From NCBI RefSeq assembly GCF_019311235.1, contig NZ_JAHWDF010000007.1, forward strand, positions 113,559 through 177,558: DNA of 64,000 bases. The letters are read 5' to 3'. This document shows positions 18,463 through 27,270 of this stretch, one piece after another (within the stretch, counting starts at the first letter, position 1; every line of letters begins with the position of its first letter). Origin of the DNA: Mesonia aestuariivivens (GTDB lineage Bacteria; Bacteroidota; Bacteroidia; Flavobacteriales; Flavobacteriaceae). The position numbers were made by a program, and so were the translations under genes. The notes under the pieces were generated by a model. That model ran no database searches and was not told the origin of the DNA. It saw only the letters and a list, made by a program, of their open reading frames with translations.

Positions 18463-18705
18463 ATGAGTATTAGATTAGGAAACAGTTGTGTGAATTGCCA
18501 AAAGTATGAAGATCATTTCTGCCAATTACACGAAACTACGGTAGGTACAAAACACACGTGCGATAGTTTTGATATGCGCGCTGCCATTAAAGACGATAAT
18601 AATTGCACCACCTGCTCTAGGTACATGAGTGCTACTTGCCCAAACCCTAAAAAGGCAGCGCCACATATGTTATGTAATCATTGGGCTCCACAAGAAGTTG
18701 CTTAA
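18463..18705 (+). CDS. Small cysteine-rich protein, probably metal binding
   Basis: 80 residues with ten cysteines, arranged as paired CxxC-type and spaced sites (SCVNCQKYEDHFCQLHE, then CTTCSRYMSATCPNP, then LCNHW), plus histidines. No signal peptide. The two Cys clusters look like zinc- or iron-binding knuckles in tandem. I do not know a named family; proteins of this look occur in flavobacteria. It is monocistronic, with terminators on both sides. Confidence 0.7.
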   Translation: MSIRLGNSCVNCQKYEDHFCQLHETTVGTKHTCDSFDMRAAIKDDNNCTTCSRYMSATCPNPKKAAPHMLCNHWAPQEVA

Positions 18706-18706
18706 A

Positions 18707-18740
18707 ACAAAAAAACCGTTTTAAAAACGGTTTTTTGTTT
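18707..18740. terminator. Bidirectional hairpin terminator
   Basis: AAAAACCGTTTT / AAAACGGTTTTT lies between the convergent Cys-rich gene and the decayed kinase gene, with A and T tails on either side. The kinase stop codon lies inside it. Confidence 0.8.
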
Positions 18741-19816
18741 TAAATTTATAGACATCAAAACTAATTTTAAATTCTGTACCGTTAGGTTGAGGAGTAATAT
18801 CTAAATGTGCATGATTAGATTTTAAATATTGTTTAATTAATAATAAACCTATTCCCGTCCCTATTTCATTTGAAGTTCCATACTCAGAGGTTATTCTCGT
18901 ATTATTTTCTTCAACCTCTTTTATTTTCTCTTTGGTAATTGGTATACCATAGTTAAAAACCTTTAGAGAAACACTTTCATCAATTGTATAACTGATTTCA
19001 ATTTTATCGTTTTCTGGAGTAAATTTCACAGCATTAGATAACAAGTTATGTAAAATTACATTCAGTTGTGAAGGATGGATCTACATTAACTTTTAAATCT
19101 GCTACACTTTGTTTATCATGAATTATTTTCACATTTTTGCTTTTCGCAATTCCTAAATAAATAACAAGAATTTCATCAACACACTTCTTAATATCTACAA
19201 ACTCATATTTTATAGTATCGTTCTCCATTTGATTAGTTGCCCATTTTAATAGATTCCTTAACATCAAAGAAGTAGAAGTTAATTGAAGGTGCATTTCATT
19301 TAAGACCTCTTGCCTTTCTTCCTTGGGAAAAGCTTCTTCTTTTAGTAACTGAATTAATTGTAATAGTGATGATATGGGTGACTTTAAATCATGAGATAAA
19401 ATTGAAAACATTTTATTCTTACTTTTATCTACCTTTTGAAGTTGTTCATTTTTAAGCTTCAATTCTTTATTAAGCCTTGTTTTTTGTCGGTTTGACTTTC
19501 TTAATTTAATTAAGAAAAAAACGGCTATTATTGTTTTTATAATTACTAAGAAAACTAAAATTTTAATAATTAAAATTTTAGTTTCAGAATCTTGATTGAA
19601 TAACGTTAGGTTATCGTTTTCTTTTCCTAAATTTTTTGTTTATTTCAGGTTTGATTTCTCAATCTTAAATGATTCTTGATTATTTATTTTAGCATTTGCC
19701 AAATAAAAAGTTAACGAATCTTTTTTATATAACTCACAAGCGCTATAAATAAACGCTTTAAAACTAGTGACAATAAATAAAAAAGTAATTATAGAGGGGA
19801 TATATTTACTTCTCAT
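18721..19816 (-). pseudogene. Sensor histidine kinase, broken by an in-frame stop and a frameshift
   Basis: Reading the - strand from ATG 19816 gives a hydrophobic N terminus, 58 codons, then TAA at 19642-19640. The same frame continues with a second membrane helix (ILVFLVIIKTIIAVFFLI), a coiled linker and the HisKA box FSILSHDLKSP (phospho-His about 142). Near 19066-19078 the frame shifts by one base: the first frame ends at CNFT, and the next frame holds the ATPase N-box LSNAVKFTP and GTGIGLLLIKQYLK. The intact gene would be a membrane histidine kinase of about 360 residues. No response regulator is adjacent. Two independent lesions argue for a true pseudogene. Confidence 0.85.
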
Positions 19817-19864
19817 TAAAAATAAATTAAAATAAGTGTATTGAAATTTTAAATAATATTGGTT

Positions 19865-20722
19865 TTATTTCATGAAGACTTTCAAAGCTTCATTATACGA
19901 AGCTTCAAAACTTCCCATTTTCACATTTGTATCTGCCTTTTGAGAGGTGAAATAAGAAACTAATTTTTCTGTAGGCATATTTCCGGTAAGTTCATCTTTA
20001 GCCATCGGGCAACCGCCAAAACCTTGTATAGCTCCATCAAAACGTTTACAACCTGCTTGATAAGCGGCATGAACTTTTTCATACCATGAAGTTGGAGTGG
20101 TGTGCAAATGCGCACCAAACTCTATTTCTGGATATTGCGGTATTAAATTTGAAAACAAATAGGTAATGCTTTTAGCATCTGAAGTTCCTACGGTATCAGA
20201 AAGCGATAAAATTTTAACGCCCATTTGAGAAAGTTTTTCTGTCCATTTTCCTACAATTTCAACGTTCCACGGATCTCCATAGGGATTACCAAAACCCATA
20301 GAAAGATAAGCCACTACTTCTTTATTGTTTTTAGTAGCTAGTGCTAAAATTTCTTTTAGAAGCTCAACAGACTCATGAATAGTTTTATGGGTATTTCGCA
20401 TCTGAAAATTTTCAGAAATCGAAAAAGGATATCCTAAATAATCTATCTCGGGATGAGTCACTGCATCTTGTGCTCCGCGAAGATTGGCCACAATAGCTAA
20501 CAATTTACTTTTAGTAGAAGATAAATCAAGCTGTGCCAAAACCTCTTTGGTATCAGCCATTTGCGGAATGGCTTTAGGAGAAACAAAACTACCCACATCA
20601 ATCGTATCAAAACCACAACGCAATAAAGATTGTATATATTGAACTTTTTCTTGCGTAGGAATAAAAGTTTTAATGCCTTGCATAGCATCACGGGGGCATT
20701 CAATAAGCTTGATATTGTCCAT
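19865..20722 (-). CDS. Hydroxymethylglutaryl-CoA lyase
   Basis: 285 residues in the DRE-TIM/HMGL fold. The N-terminal ECPRDAMQG holds the catalytic Arg-Asp, HLHTT gives metal-binding His residues, and the signature GFGGCPMAKDELTGN contains the active-site Cys. It splits HMG-CoA into acetoacetate and acetyl-CoA, the last step of leucine breakdown; a leucine dehydrogenase is encoded at 26051-27142. Homocitrate synthase-like members are less likely given the intact GGCP-A signature. Confidence 0.92.
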   Translation of the reverse strand: MDNIKLIECPRDAMQGIKTFIPTQEKVQYIQSLLRCGFDTIDVGSFVSPKAIPQMADTKEVLAQLDLSSTKSKLLAIVANLRGAQDAVTHPEIDYLGYPFSISENFQMRNTHKTIHESVELLKEILALATKNNKEVVAYLSMGFGNPYGDPWNVEIVGKWTEKLSQMGVKILSLSDTVGTSDAKSITYLFSNLIPQYPEIEFGAHLHTTPTSWYEKVHAAYQAGCKRFDGAIQGFGGCPMAKDELTGNMPTEKLVSYFTSQKADTNVKMGSFEASYNEALKVFMK

Positions 20723-20830
20723 GTTTCAAATATACAGTTTCAGCCTTAAAAAATGAATATTTTGTAAAAATTCACACTCAATAAATCGAATACTATATAA
20801 AAATTAAAGAATATAGCCTATATTAAAAAA

Positions 20831-21448
20831 TTAACATAAAATAAAAATTGCAATTCCTACAAATACTACGATCTGTAGCCATTTTAAAACTGCCCCAGCA
20901 TACGAATGCTTCTCTAAATAGTTTTTTAAAGAACCTGCTAAAACTGCTATACTAACAAATACAACAAATGAAACTAAAATAAATACAAAGCCTAGAACAA
21001 AGAATTGAAATGTTTCATCTAAGCTCTTAGAAAACAAAAAACCCGGAAAAAGCGCCAAAAAAAATAAAGAAACTTTAGGGTTCAAGACATTCATCATAAA
21101 CCCTTGTTTATATAATTTAAAAAGTGGCTTAGCCTTAGGTTCTTCTGAAGAAAAATTAATTACAGCAGGTGATCGGTATACTTTAAAAGCCAGAAATAAT
21201 AAATAAATAGCTCCAAAAAGTTTTAATAATGTAAATAAAAATTCATTTTTTACTATTAGTAATGAAATACCAAAAGCAACTAAAGAAGTATGTACTAAAC
21301 AACCCGTCATTAAACCCGCAACTACAGTTAATGCGTTTTTTTCACCAAACCTGATGCTTTGTACCAACACAAAAATATTATCAGGACCTGGTGATAGTGC
21401 TAACGCAAATACAGCAAGAATAAAAGATATAAGAATTTCGATATTCAT
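20831..21448 (-). CDS. LysE/RhtB family amino-acid exporter
   Basis: 205 residues, about six membrane helices. The family motif ALSPGPDNIFVL is near the N terminus, followed by the conserved GLMTGCLVHT segment. It exports amino acids or related compounds; the substrate is unknown. It lies 108 bases upstream of the lyase on the same strand and may share its transcript. Confidence 0.85.
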   Translation of the reverse strand: MNIEILISFILAVFALALSPGPDNIFVLVQSIRFGEKNALTVVAGLMTGCLVHTSLVAFGISLLIVKNEFLFTLLKLFGAIYLLFLAFKVYRSPAVINFSSEEPKAKPLFKLYKQGFMMNVLNPKVSLFFLALFPGFLFSKSLDETFQFFVLGFVFILVSFVVFVSIAVLAGSLKNYLEKHSYAGAVLKWLQIVVFVGIAIFILC

Positions 21449-21474
21449 AAATAATATTGAAGTTTTCTCGTGCA

Positions 21475-21572
21475 GTCACCTTGAACTTATTTCAAGGTCT
21501 CTGCAGATTTGGATATAAGAAAGCAATACTGAAATCGAAGATTCAACGGAGTTAATCGAGTTCAGCATGACA
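21475..21572. repeat. Flavobacterial intergenic inverted repeat (REP/MITE-like), 98 bp
   Basis: The ends GTCACCTTGAACTTATT (21475-21491) and AATCGAGTTCAGCATGAC (21555-21572) are imperfect inverted copies. The element recalls the GTCATGCTGAACTCG-type intergenic repeats I know from many flavobacterial genomes. It sits between the lysE-type gene and pyrD. Confidence 0.65.
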
Positions 21573-21582
21573 TCAAATTAAA

Positions 21583-22602
21583 TTACTTTCCTAATATCGC
21601 CTTATTAATTTCTTTAATTAACTTGGGACCTTCGTAAATAAACCCTGTATACAATTGCACTAAACTCGCTCCTGCTTCCAGTTTCTCTAAAGCATCTTGT
21701 GCGGTATGAATACCTCCTACTCCAATAATTGGAAATGCATGATTACTTTTTTCAGTTAAAAAACGTATCACTTCTGTAGAACGATTAGTTAATGGCTTTC
21801 CACTTAAACCTCCAATTTCTTCTTTATGTTCCGATTGTAAACCTACTCTAGAAATTGTAGTATTTGTTGCAATTACTCCGTCGATTTTAGTGGTCTGCAC
21901 GATTTCAATAATATCTAACAACTGACTATCGGTAAGATCGGGAGCTATTTTTAGCAAAATTGGTTTTTGCTTAGGTTTTTCAGTATTAAGGTTTTTAAGC
22001 GTATTTAATAATTGTGTGAGAGGTTCTTTATCTTGAAGTGCTCTTAAATTTGGTGTGTTAGGTGAACTCACATTTACCACAAAATAATCTACATAAGGAA
22101 AAAGTGCTTCAAAACAAATCTTGTAATCTTCAACGGCTTTTTCGTTAGGCGTCACTTTGTTTTTCCCAATGTTACCACCAATTAAAACTTCACCATTATT
22201 CTTCTTTAAACGTTCCACAGCAGCAACAACACCTTCATTATTAAAACCCATTCGGTTAATAATGGCTTGATCTTCTTTTAACCTGAATAATCGCTTTTTA
22301 GGATTTCCAGATTGTGGCTTAGGTGTTAAAGTTCCTATTTCAATAAAGCCAAAACCAAGCCCGGAAAGTTCTTTGTACAATTTTGCATCTTTATCGAATC
22401 CTGCGGCCAAACCTACCGGATTTTTAAATTTCAATCCAAAAACTTCTCGTTCCAATCGCTTATCTTCTACCGCATATTTCGACTTTAAAAAATCAGCCAT
22501 TCCCGGTACTTTAAAAGATTTTCGAAGAAAAGAAAACGTAAAATAATGAACTTTTTCGGGATCAAATTTAAATAAGAAAGGTCTTATAAGTTGCTTGTAC
22601 AT
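21583..22602 (-). CDS. pyrD: Dihydroorotate dehydrogenase (quinone), class 2
   Basis: 339 residues. The N-terminal helix pair ([20 protein letters not shown]) that docks on the membrane marks class 2. [12 protein letters not shown] is the FMN loop and [11 protein letters not shown] carries the catalytic Ser; the phosphate-binding [11 protein letters not shown] is near the end. It oxidises dihydroorotate to orotate in pyrimidine synthesis and passes electrons to quinone. Confidence 0.95.
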   Translation of the reverse strand: MYKQLIRPFLFKFDPEKVHYFTFSFLRKSFKVPGMADFLKSKYAVEDKRLEREVFGLKFKNPVGLAAGFDKDAKLYKELSGLGFGFIEIGTLTPKPQSGNPKKRLFRLKEDQAIINRMGFNNEGVVAAVERLKKNNGEVLIGGNIGKNKVTPNEKAVEDYKICFEALFPYVDYFVVNVSSPNTPNLRALQDKEPLTQLLNTLKNLNTEKPKQKPILLKIAPDLTDSQLLDIIEIVQTTKIDGVIATNTTISRVGLQSEHKEEIGGLSGKPLTNRSTEVIRFLTEKSNHAFPIIGVGGIHTAQDALEKLEAGASLVQLYTGFIYEGPKLIKEINKAILGK

Positions 22603-22713
22603 CTGCGCTTAAGTTTGCGTAAAAATACGTTAAAAATAAAAAATGCAAAGCCGAATGTAAAAGTCTTTGTTTCCCACTTTCTGAATATGTATTTTTGAAG
22701 AAAATTCTAGAAA

Positions 22714-23958
22714 ATGATCGAAAAACAACATATTATCAATCGCTTTACCTCATACATCACTATCGATACCGAAAGTGACCCGAAAAGCGATAGCACTCCG
22801 AGTACAGAAAAACAATGGAAGCTCGCTAAAAAGTTAGCAGAAGAGTTAAAGCAAATGGGAATGAGCGACGTGAGCATAGACGAGCACGCTTATGTGATGG
22901 CTACCCTACCTTCTAATGTAGAGCACGAAGTGCCTGCCATTGGCTTTGTTTCGCATTTTGATACTTCTCCTGATTTTACTGGGGCGAACATAAAACCACA
23001 AATCGTAGAAAAATATGATGGTAAAGACATCGTGTTAAATGAAGCGGAAGACATTGTGCTTTCTCCCGATTATTTTGAAGATTTATTACAATATAAAGGA
23101 CAGACACTAATTACTACTGACGGAACCACGCTTTTAGGAGCCGACGATAAAGCAGGAATTACAGAAATTATGAGCGCGGTAGAATATTTAATTCAGCATC
23201 CTGAAATTAAACACGGACCTATAAAAGTAGGCTTTACTCCCGACGAAGAAATTGGTCGAGGCGCGCATAAATTTGACGTTGAAAAATTTGGTGCCAAATG
23301 GGCTTATACAATGGACGGTAGCCAAATTGGAGAGCTCGAATACGAAAATTTTAACGCTGCGGGAGCCGATGTTACCGTAAAGGGAAAAATTGTACATCCT
23401 GGTTATGCCAAAGGAAAAATGGTAAACAGCATGTATATTGCTCAAGACTTTATCAACTCTTTACCAAGATTAGAAACCCCTGAGCATACAGAAGACCGAC
23501 AAGGATTTTTTCACCTTACCCAAATTAGCGGAAAGGTAGAAGAAACCAATATGCACTACATTATTCGCGATCACGATAAAGAGCATTTTGAGGCTCGTAA
23601 AAAAATGATGCTTGATTTAGCTGCAGAAATTAACAGTCAGCACGAAAAAGAAGTGATTGTAATCAATATTAAAGATCAATACTTCAACATGCGCGAGAAA
23701 GTAGAACCGGTGATGCATATTGTAGATATTGCTGAAGATGCGATGAAAGCTGTAAATATAGAACCTCTAATTAAGCCAATTCGTGGCGGTACCGATGGTT
23801 CTCAACTTTCGTTTATGGGCTTACCTTGTCCTAATATTTTTGCAGGCGGACATAATTTTCACGGACGCTATGAATACGTACCGGTGGAAAGTATGATTAA
23901 AGCCACAGAAGTAATTGTGAAAATTGCTGAACTTACAGCTAAGAAATATCAAAGTTAA
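22714..23958 (+). CDS. pepT: Peptidase T (tripeptide aminopeptidase)
   Basis: 414 residues, the family's normal length. This M20B di-zinc enzyme shows SHFDTSPDF (first metal His and Asp), TTLLGADDKAG (bridging Asp), FTPDEEIGRGA (catalytic Glu pair), and the late GGTDGSQLSFMG and GGHNFHG metal sites. It removes the N-terminal residue of tripeptides in the cytoplasm. A terminator follows 22 bases after the stop, so it is a single-gene unit. Confidence 0.94.
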   Translation: MIEKQHIINRFTSYITIDTESDPKSDSTPSTEKQWKLAKKLAEELKQMGMSDVSIDEHAYVMATLPSNVEHEVPAIGFVSHFDTSPDFTGANIKPQIVEKYDGKDIVLNEAEDIVLSPDYFEDLLQYKGQTLITTDGTTLLGADDKAGITEIMSAVEYLIQHPEIKHGPIKVGFTPDEEIGRGAHKFDVEKFGAKWAYTMDGSQIGELEYENFNAAGADVTVKGKIVHPGYAKGKMVNSMYIAQDFINSLPRLETPEHTEDRQGFFHLTQISGKVEETNMHYIIRDHDKEHFEARKKMMLDLAAEINSQHEKEVIVINIKDQYFNMREKVEPVMHIVDIAEDAMKAVNIEPLIKPIRGGTDGSQLSFMGLPCPNIFAGGHNFHGRYEYVPVESMIKATEVIVKIAELTAKKYQS

Positions 23959-23979
23959 TTTGATAAACATTTGAATATA

Positions 23980-24015
23980 AAAAAGCGCTTTCAAAAATGG
24001 AAGCGCTTTTTTATT
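23980..24015 (+). terminator. Terminator of pepT
   Basis: Stem AAAAGCGCTT / AAGCGCTTTT around a short loop (TCAAAAATGG), ending in a T run. Confidence 0.85.
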
Positions 24016-24107
24016 TCATAGAGTAAAAACTTGAATTTTCAAGATAAATTATCGCAGTATTAAAATAAAACATTTATAATTTGAACTACAATTTAAAATT
24101 ATCAAAT

Positions 24108-24141
24108 AAAAAAACCCTCTCAAAATGAGAAGGCTTTTTTG
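24108..24141 (-). terminator. Terminator downstream of yajC
   Basis: An imperfect hairpin (AAAAAACCCTCTCA with TGAGAAGGCTTTTTT) lies just past the yajC stop, with a T run on the - strand. Confidence 0.65.
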
Positions 24142-24158
24142 TGAAATTAGAAATAATA

Positions 24159-24458
24159 CTATTTCTTTTCTTTTTCGTCTTTAGGATTATTTAGGGTCTG
24201 ACTTAACTCCATTGAGATTGAAGACTTGTCGAAAGTGATTTTACCTGCACCAGTTTCTATAATCACTGCATTTAATTTTTCACTAAAATCTGCAATTTTA
24301 CCATGCATTCCACTTTTGGTTACGACCTTATCTCCCTTTTTTAATTCTTTTGCAAAATTCTTTTCTTGTTTTTGACGCTTCATTTGAGGTCTAATCATAA
24401 AGAAAAAGAAAACGGCGAAAATGGCTAAAAAAGGCCAAAGACTTTGTATAGCTTCCAT
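24159..24458 (-). CDS. yajC: Preprotein translocase subunit YajC
   Basis: 99 residues. One N-terminal membrane helix (LWPFLAIFAVFFFFMIRPQ) ends in the family-typical RPQMKRQKQ, followed by the small beta domain LKKGDKVVTKSGMHGKIADF. It assists SecDF in protein export. It begins 8 bases after the DUF1573 gene and is probably co-transcribed with it and nusB, the usual order in flavobacteria. Confidence 0.93.
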   Translation of the reverse strand: MEAIQSLWPFLAIFAVFFFFMIRPQMKRQKQEKNFAKELKKGDKVVTKSGMHGKIADFSEKLNAVIIETGAGKITFDKSSISMELSQTLNNPKDEKEKK

Positions 24459-24466
24459 ATATTATA

Positions 24467-24946
24467 TTAGCTTTTTGCTTTTGCTGCTGCTTTATCTGCA
24501 TCTGGAGTTACAAATGCTTTAATTTTAATCATTTCTTGTCCAGACTCTGTGTTAGTTGTAATTCTAACTGTTTTCATCTGGTTGTTTGGCTTGTTTCTAG
24601 AGTTAAATTTTACTAAAATTTCTCCTTGTTCACCTGGAGCTACAGGCTCTTTTGGCCAAGATGGTACCGTACAACCACAGCTACCTTTTGCTTGAGTAAT
24701 CACTAAAGGTGAGTCACCATCGTTAGTAAATTTAAAAGTATGCTCTACTACATCACCTTCATTAATGGTTCCGAAATCATGCATTTCTTCTTCAAAAGTC
24801 ATTTTAGCAGTACCTTCTGCGTTTTCATCTCTTTCAGCAACTTCAGCTACTTTTTCATCGTTAACTTTGTCTGCTGCTTTTTCGTCTTTACAAGAGGTAA
24901 ATACAATTGCTGCAACAGCAGCTAACATTAAAAATCCTTTTTTCAT
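24467..24946 (-). CDS. DUF1573 domain lipoprotein
   Basis: 159 residues. Lipobox VFTSC near residue 19, then an acidic linker. The DUF1573 immunoglobulin-like domain is from about 50: HDFGTINEGDVVEHTFKFTN, SPLVITQAKGSCGCTVP and PGEQGEILVKFNS. The SCGCT loop is typical. The function is unknown; it probably faces the periplasm. It lies between nusB and yajC on the - strand. Confidence 0.88.
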   Translation of the reverse strand: MKKGFLMLAAVAAIVFTSCKDEKAADKVNDEKVAEVAERDENAEGTAKMTFEEEMHDFGTINEGDVVEHTFKFTNDGDSPLVITQAKGSCGCTVPSWPKEPVAPGEQGEILVKFNSRNKPNNQMKTVRITTNTESGQEMIKIKAFVTPDADKAAAKAKS

Positions 24947-25006
24947 TTTTAGTATTTTAGGGTTTGTAATTGATTTTAAGCGCTAAATGTAATAAATTTT
25001 GAATTA

Positions 25007-25948
25007 TTACATCAAGCCTCTTCCTATTTTATTTAATTTTTGACCTTCTTGATATTCTTTTGATAACTTATCTAAAATTCCGTTAAGAAAAATACTACTT
25101 TTTGGTGTACTGTATTCTTTAGCGATTTCTAAATATTCATTAATCGTTACTTTTACAGGAATAGAAGAAAATTTCAAAAATTCACAGATAGCCATTTTAA
25201 TTAAAATCGCATCGATTTCTGCAATACGATCAGTATCCCAGTTAGGTGTTTTTCCTTCAATATCTTCTTCAAACTTGTGTTGATGTAAAGTTGTTTTGGT
25301 AAATAATTCTTTCGCAAATTCTTTATCGTCTAAATTTTTAAAGAGTTTAGGAATCTTAATATACTCATCAGATTCTTTTAATTTCTTCAATAATTTTAAA
25401 ATACTTGTATTCACAATAGGTAAATCATCTAACCAAGTAAGCTTTTTATCTTCTAAATAATCGTAAAGCTTTTCATTAGGGGCTATAATTTCTTTAAAGA
25501 CTTGAATTACAAATTCTTGATCTTCTTTAAAGGTAGAGTTTCTTGTGGTTAGGTATTCTTTATATAATTCGCTATCAACAAGACTTTGCCATAAAATAGC
25601 AACATATTCATCATCTTGCTGCCAATGGTTTAGGTGCCTGTCTTCTAATAATTCATCTAAATCTTCTGTGGCTTCTATTTTCTGAAGTAAAGAATTGTTA
25701 ACGAATTTTAAATTAGGGTTTTTATCATCGGCGGTAGCCAAGTATTTTTTTTGAGATTTCTCTATAAAATCTTCAGCTTTCTTTTTCACTTCTAATAACA
25801 AAGACAGTTGAAGTAAAAATAGATCATACATCTCTTCCATACTTTTAGAAAGAAAGCGTTGCTCTACTTGAAGGCTATCATTATTAGATTGATTAAATGC
25901 ATAAATAGATTGCATTACTTTTACTCGAATATGTCTTCTTGTTAACAT
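25007..25948 (-). CDS. nusB: Transcription antitermination factor NusB (long Bacteroidota form)
   Basis: 313 residues, against about 140 in E. coli, because of a long helical insertion typical of Bacteroidota. The N terminus LTRRHIRVKVMQSIYAFNQ and the C-terminal half (IAEIDAILIKMAICEF, PVKVTINEYLEIAKEYSTP, FLNGILDKL) match NusB. It binds BoxA RNA with S10 and suppresses termination on rRNA operons. First of the - strand set nusB, DUF1573, yajC. Confidence 0.93.
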   Translation of the reverse strand: MLTRRHIRVKVMQSIYAFNQSNNDSLQVEQRFLSKSMEEMYDLFLLQLSLLLEVKKKAEDFIEKSQKKYLATADDKNPNLKFVNNSLLQKIEATEDLDELLEDRHLNHWQQDDEYVAILWQSLVDSELYKEYLTTRNSTFKEDQEFVIQVFKEIIAPNEKLYDYLEDKKLTWLDDLPIVNTSILKLLKKLKESDEYIKIPKLFKNLDDKEFAKELFTKTTLHQHKFEEDIEGKTPNWDTDRIAEIDAILIKMAICEFLKFSSIPVKVTINEYLEIAKEYSTPKSSIFLNGILDKLSKEYQEGQKLNKIGRGLM

Positions 25949-25977
25949 AGTATAATCTAAAAGAACGTTTTAAAATT

Positions 25978-26006
25978 AAAAAGGGCGAAATATAAAATTT
26001 CGCCCT
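25978..26006 (-). terminator. Terminator of the leucine dehydrogenase gene
   Basis: A perfect 10-bp stem (AGGGCGAAAT / ATTTCGCCCT), followed on the - strand by TTTTT, 45 bases after the stop. Confidence 0.9.
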
Positions 26007-26050
26007 GCAAAAATAGTATTTTATTTATGTAAAAACACCTTATTAAAAAT

Positions 26051-27142
26051 TTATTTTTTTGCGGCTAAAATTCTGTTTTTAGCTACTTGCAACGCCGCTT
26101 GGTGAGTGGTTAGTTTATCAAAATCTGCTTTAGCTAAAATTTCTAAAGTGGTATTATAAATATTTTCTGTTTTTCTAATTATTTCTGTTTTATCATAATT
26201 TACCAATTCTGCATAAACATTAATAATTCCACCAGCGTTAATTAGAAAATCTGGAGCGTAAACAATACCTTTTTTCTGAAGCAATTCTCCATGAACTAAT
26301 TCATTCTCTAATTGATTGTTTGCTGCGCCAGCAATTACTTTAGCTTTTAATTGCTGAATGGTTTGATCATTTAACGTAGCTCCTAAAGCACAAGGAGCAT
26401 AAATATCTACTTCTAAGCCATATAAATTATCTCCGTTAAAAATTTTAGCTCCATACTTTGCACTCACTTCTGCTAATCGTTCTTGATTAATATCGGCAAT
26501 AATTACTTCTCCTCCTTCTTCGGTAATATATTTCACTAAGGTTTCTCCAACGTGACCTATGCCTTGAACGAGAACTTTTTTACCTGCTAACTTATCGCTA
26601 CCAAATTTATATTTCGCCGCCGCTTTCATTCCCATAAAGACACCATAAGCAGTAATTGGCGATGGATTACCAGCACCTCCTTTTTCTTCAGAAACACCTA
26701 CTACGTAAGGGGTTATTTCTTTCACAATATCCATATCTTCAGTTTCCATACCTACATCTTCAGCAGTAATATACTTTCCGCTTAAAGAATGTACAAAAGC
26801 GCCAAACCTTTTCATTAAAGCAGGTGATTTCTGAGTTTTTGCATCGCCAATAATCACAGCTTTACCTCCGCCTAAATTGAGCCCAGTAATCGCACTTTTA
26901 AAACTCATACCACGAGAAAGTCTAAGCACATCGTTTAATGCATCATATTCACTTTCATAATTCCACATACGAGTACCTCCTAAAGCGGGACCTAAATTTG
27001 TATTATGAATTCCTATTATTGCTTTTAAACCTGTATCTTTGTCGTTACAGAAAACCACCTGTTCGTGGTCATCAAAAGAAAGTTGCCCAAAAACTGGAGC
27101 GACTTTTTTTAATTTATTTACTTTTAAAACTTCAGCATTCAT
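26051..27142 (-). CDS. ldh: Leucine dehydrogenase (Glu/Leu/Phe/Val dehydrogenase family)
   Basis: 363 residues. The N-terminal domain has GPALGGTRMW and the catalytic Lys in GLNLGGGKAVIIGD. The NAD domain has VLVQGIGHVGETLVKY, and the late INAGGIINVYAEL is typical of leucine dehydrogenases. It oxidatively deaminates branched-chain amino acids, feeding the pathway that ends with HMG-CoA lyase (19865-20722). It is divergent from an ABC exporter gene and has its own terminator. Confidence 0.92.
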   Translation of the reverse strand: MNAEVLKVNKLKKVAPVFGQLSFDDHEQVVFCNDKDTGLKAIIGIHNTNLGPALGGTRMWNYESEYDALNDVLRLSRGMSFKSAITGLNLGGGKAVIIGDAKTQKSPALMKRFGAFVHSLSGKYITAEDVGMETEDMDIVKEITPYVVGVSEEKGGAGNPSPITAYGVFMGMKAAAKYKFGSDKLAGKKVLVQGIGHVGETLVKYITEEGGEVIIADINQERLAEVSAKYGAKIFNGDNLYGLEVDIYAPCALGATLNDQTIQQLKAKVIAGAANNQLENELVHGELLQKKGIVYAPDFLINAGGIINVYAELVNYDKTEIIRKTENIYNTTLEILAKADFDKLTTHQAALQVAKNRILAAKK

Positions 27143-27270
27143 AAGCTGTATTTATTAAGTTAAATTATTATATCATCAAAATTTGACGCAAAAATAAATA
27201 ATTTATTAATTGAATAGGGTTTAAATAGTGATAAATTAAATATTTAATAATTCTGAAGTAGTTAAAATTT

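Noticed and set aside
19060..19080. Programmed frameshift in the histidine kinase
   Set aside because: No slippery run is present and the same gene carries a separate stop codon, so decay explains both.
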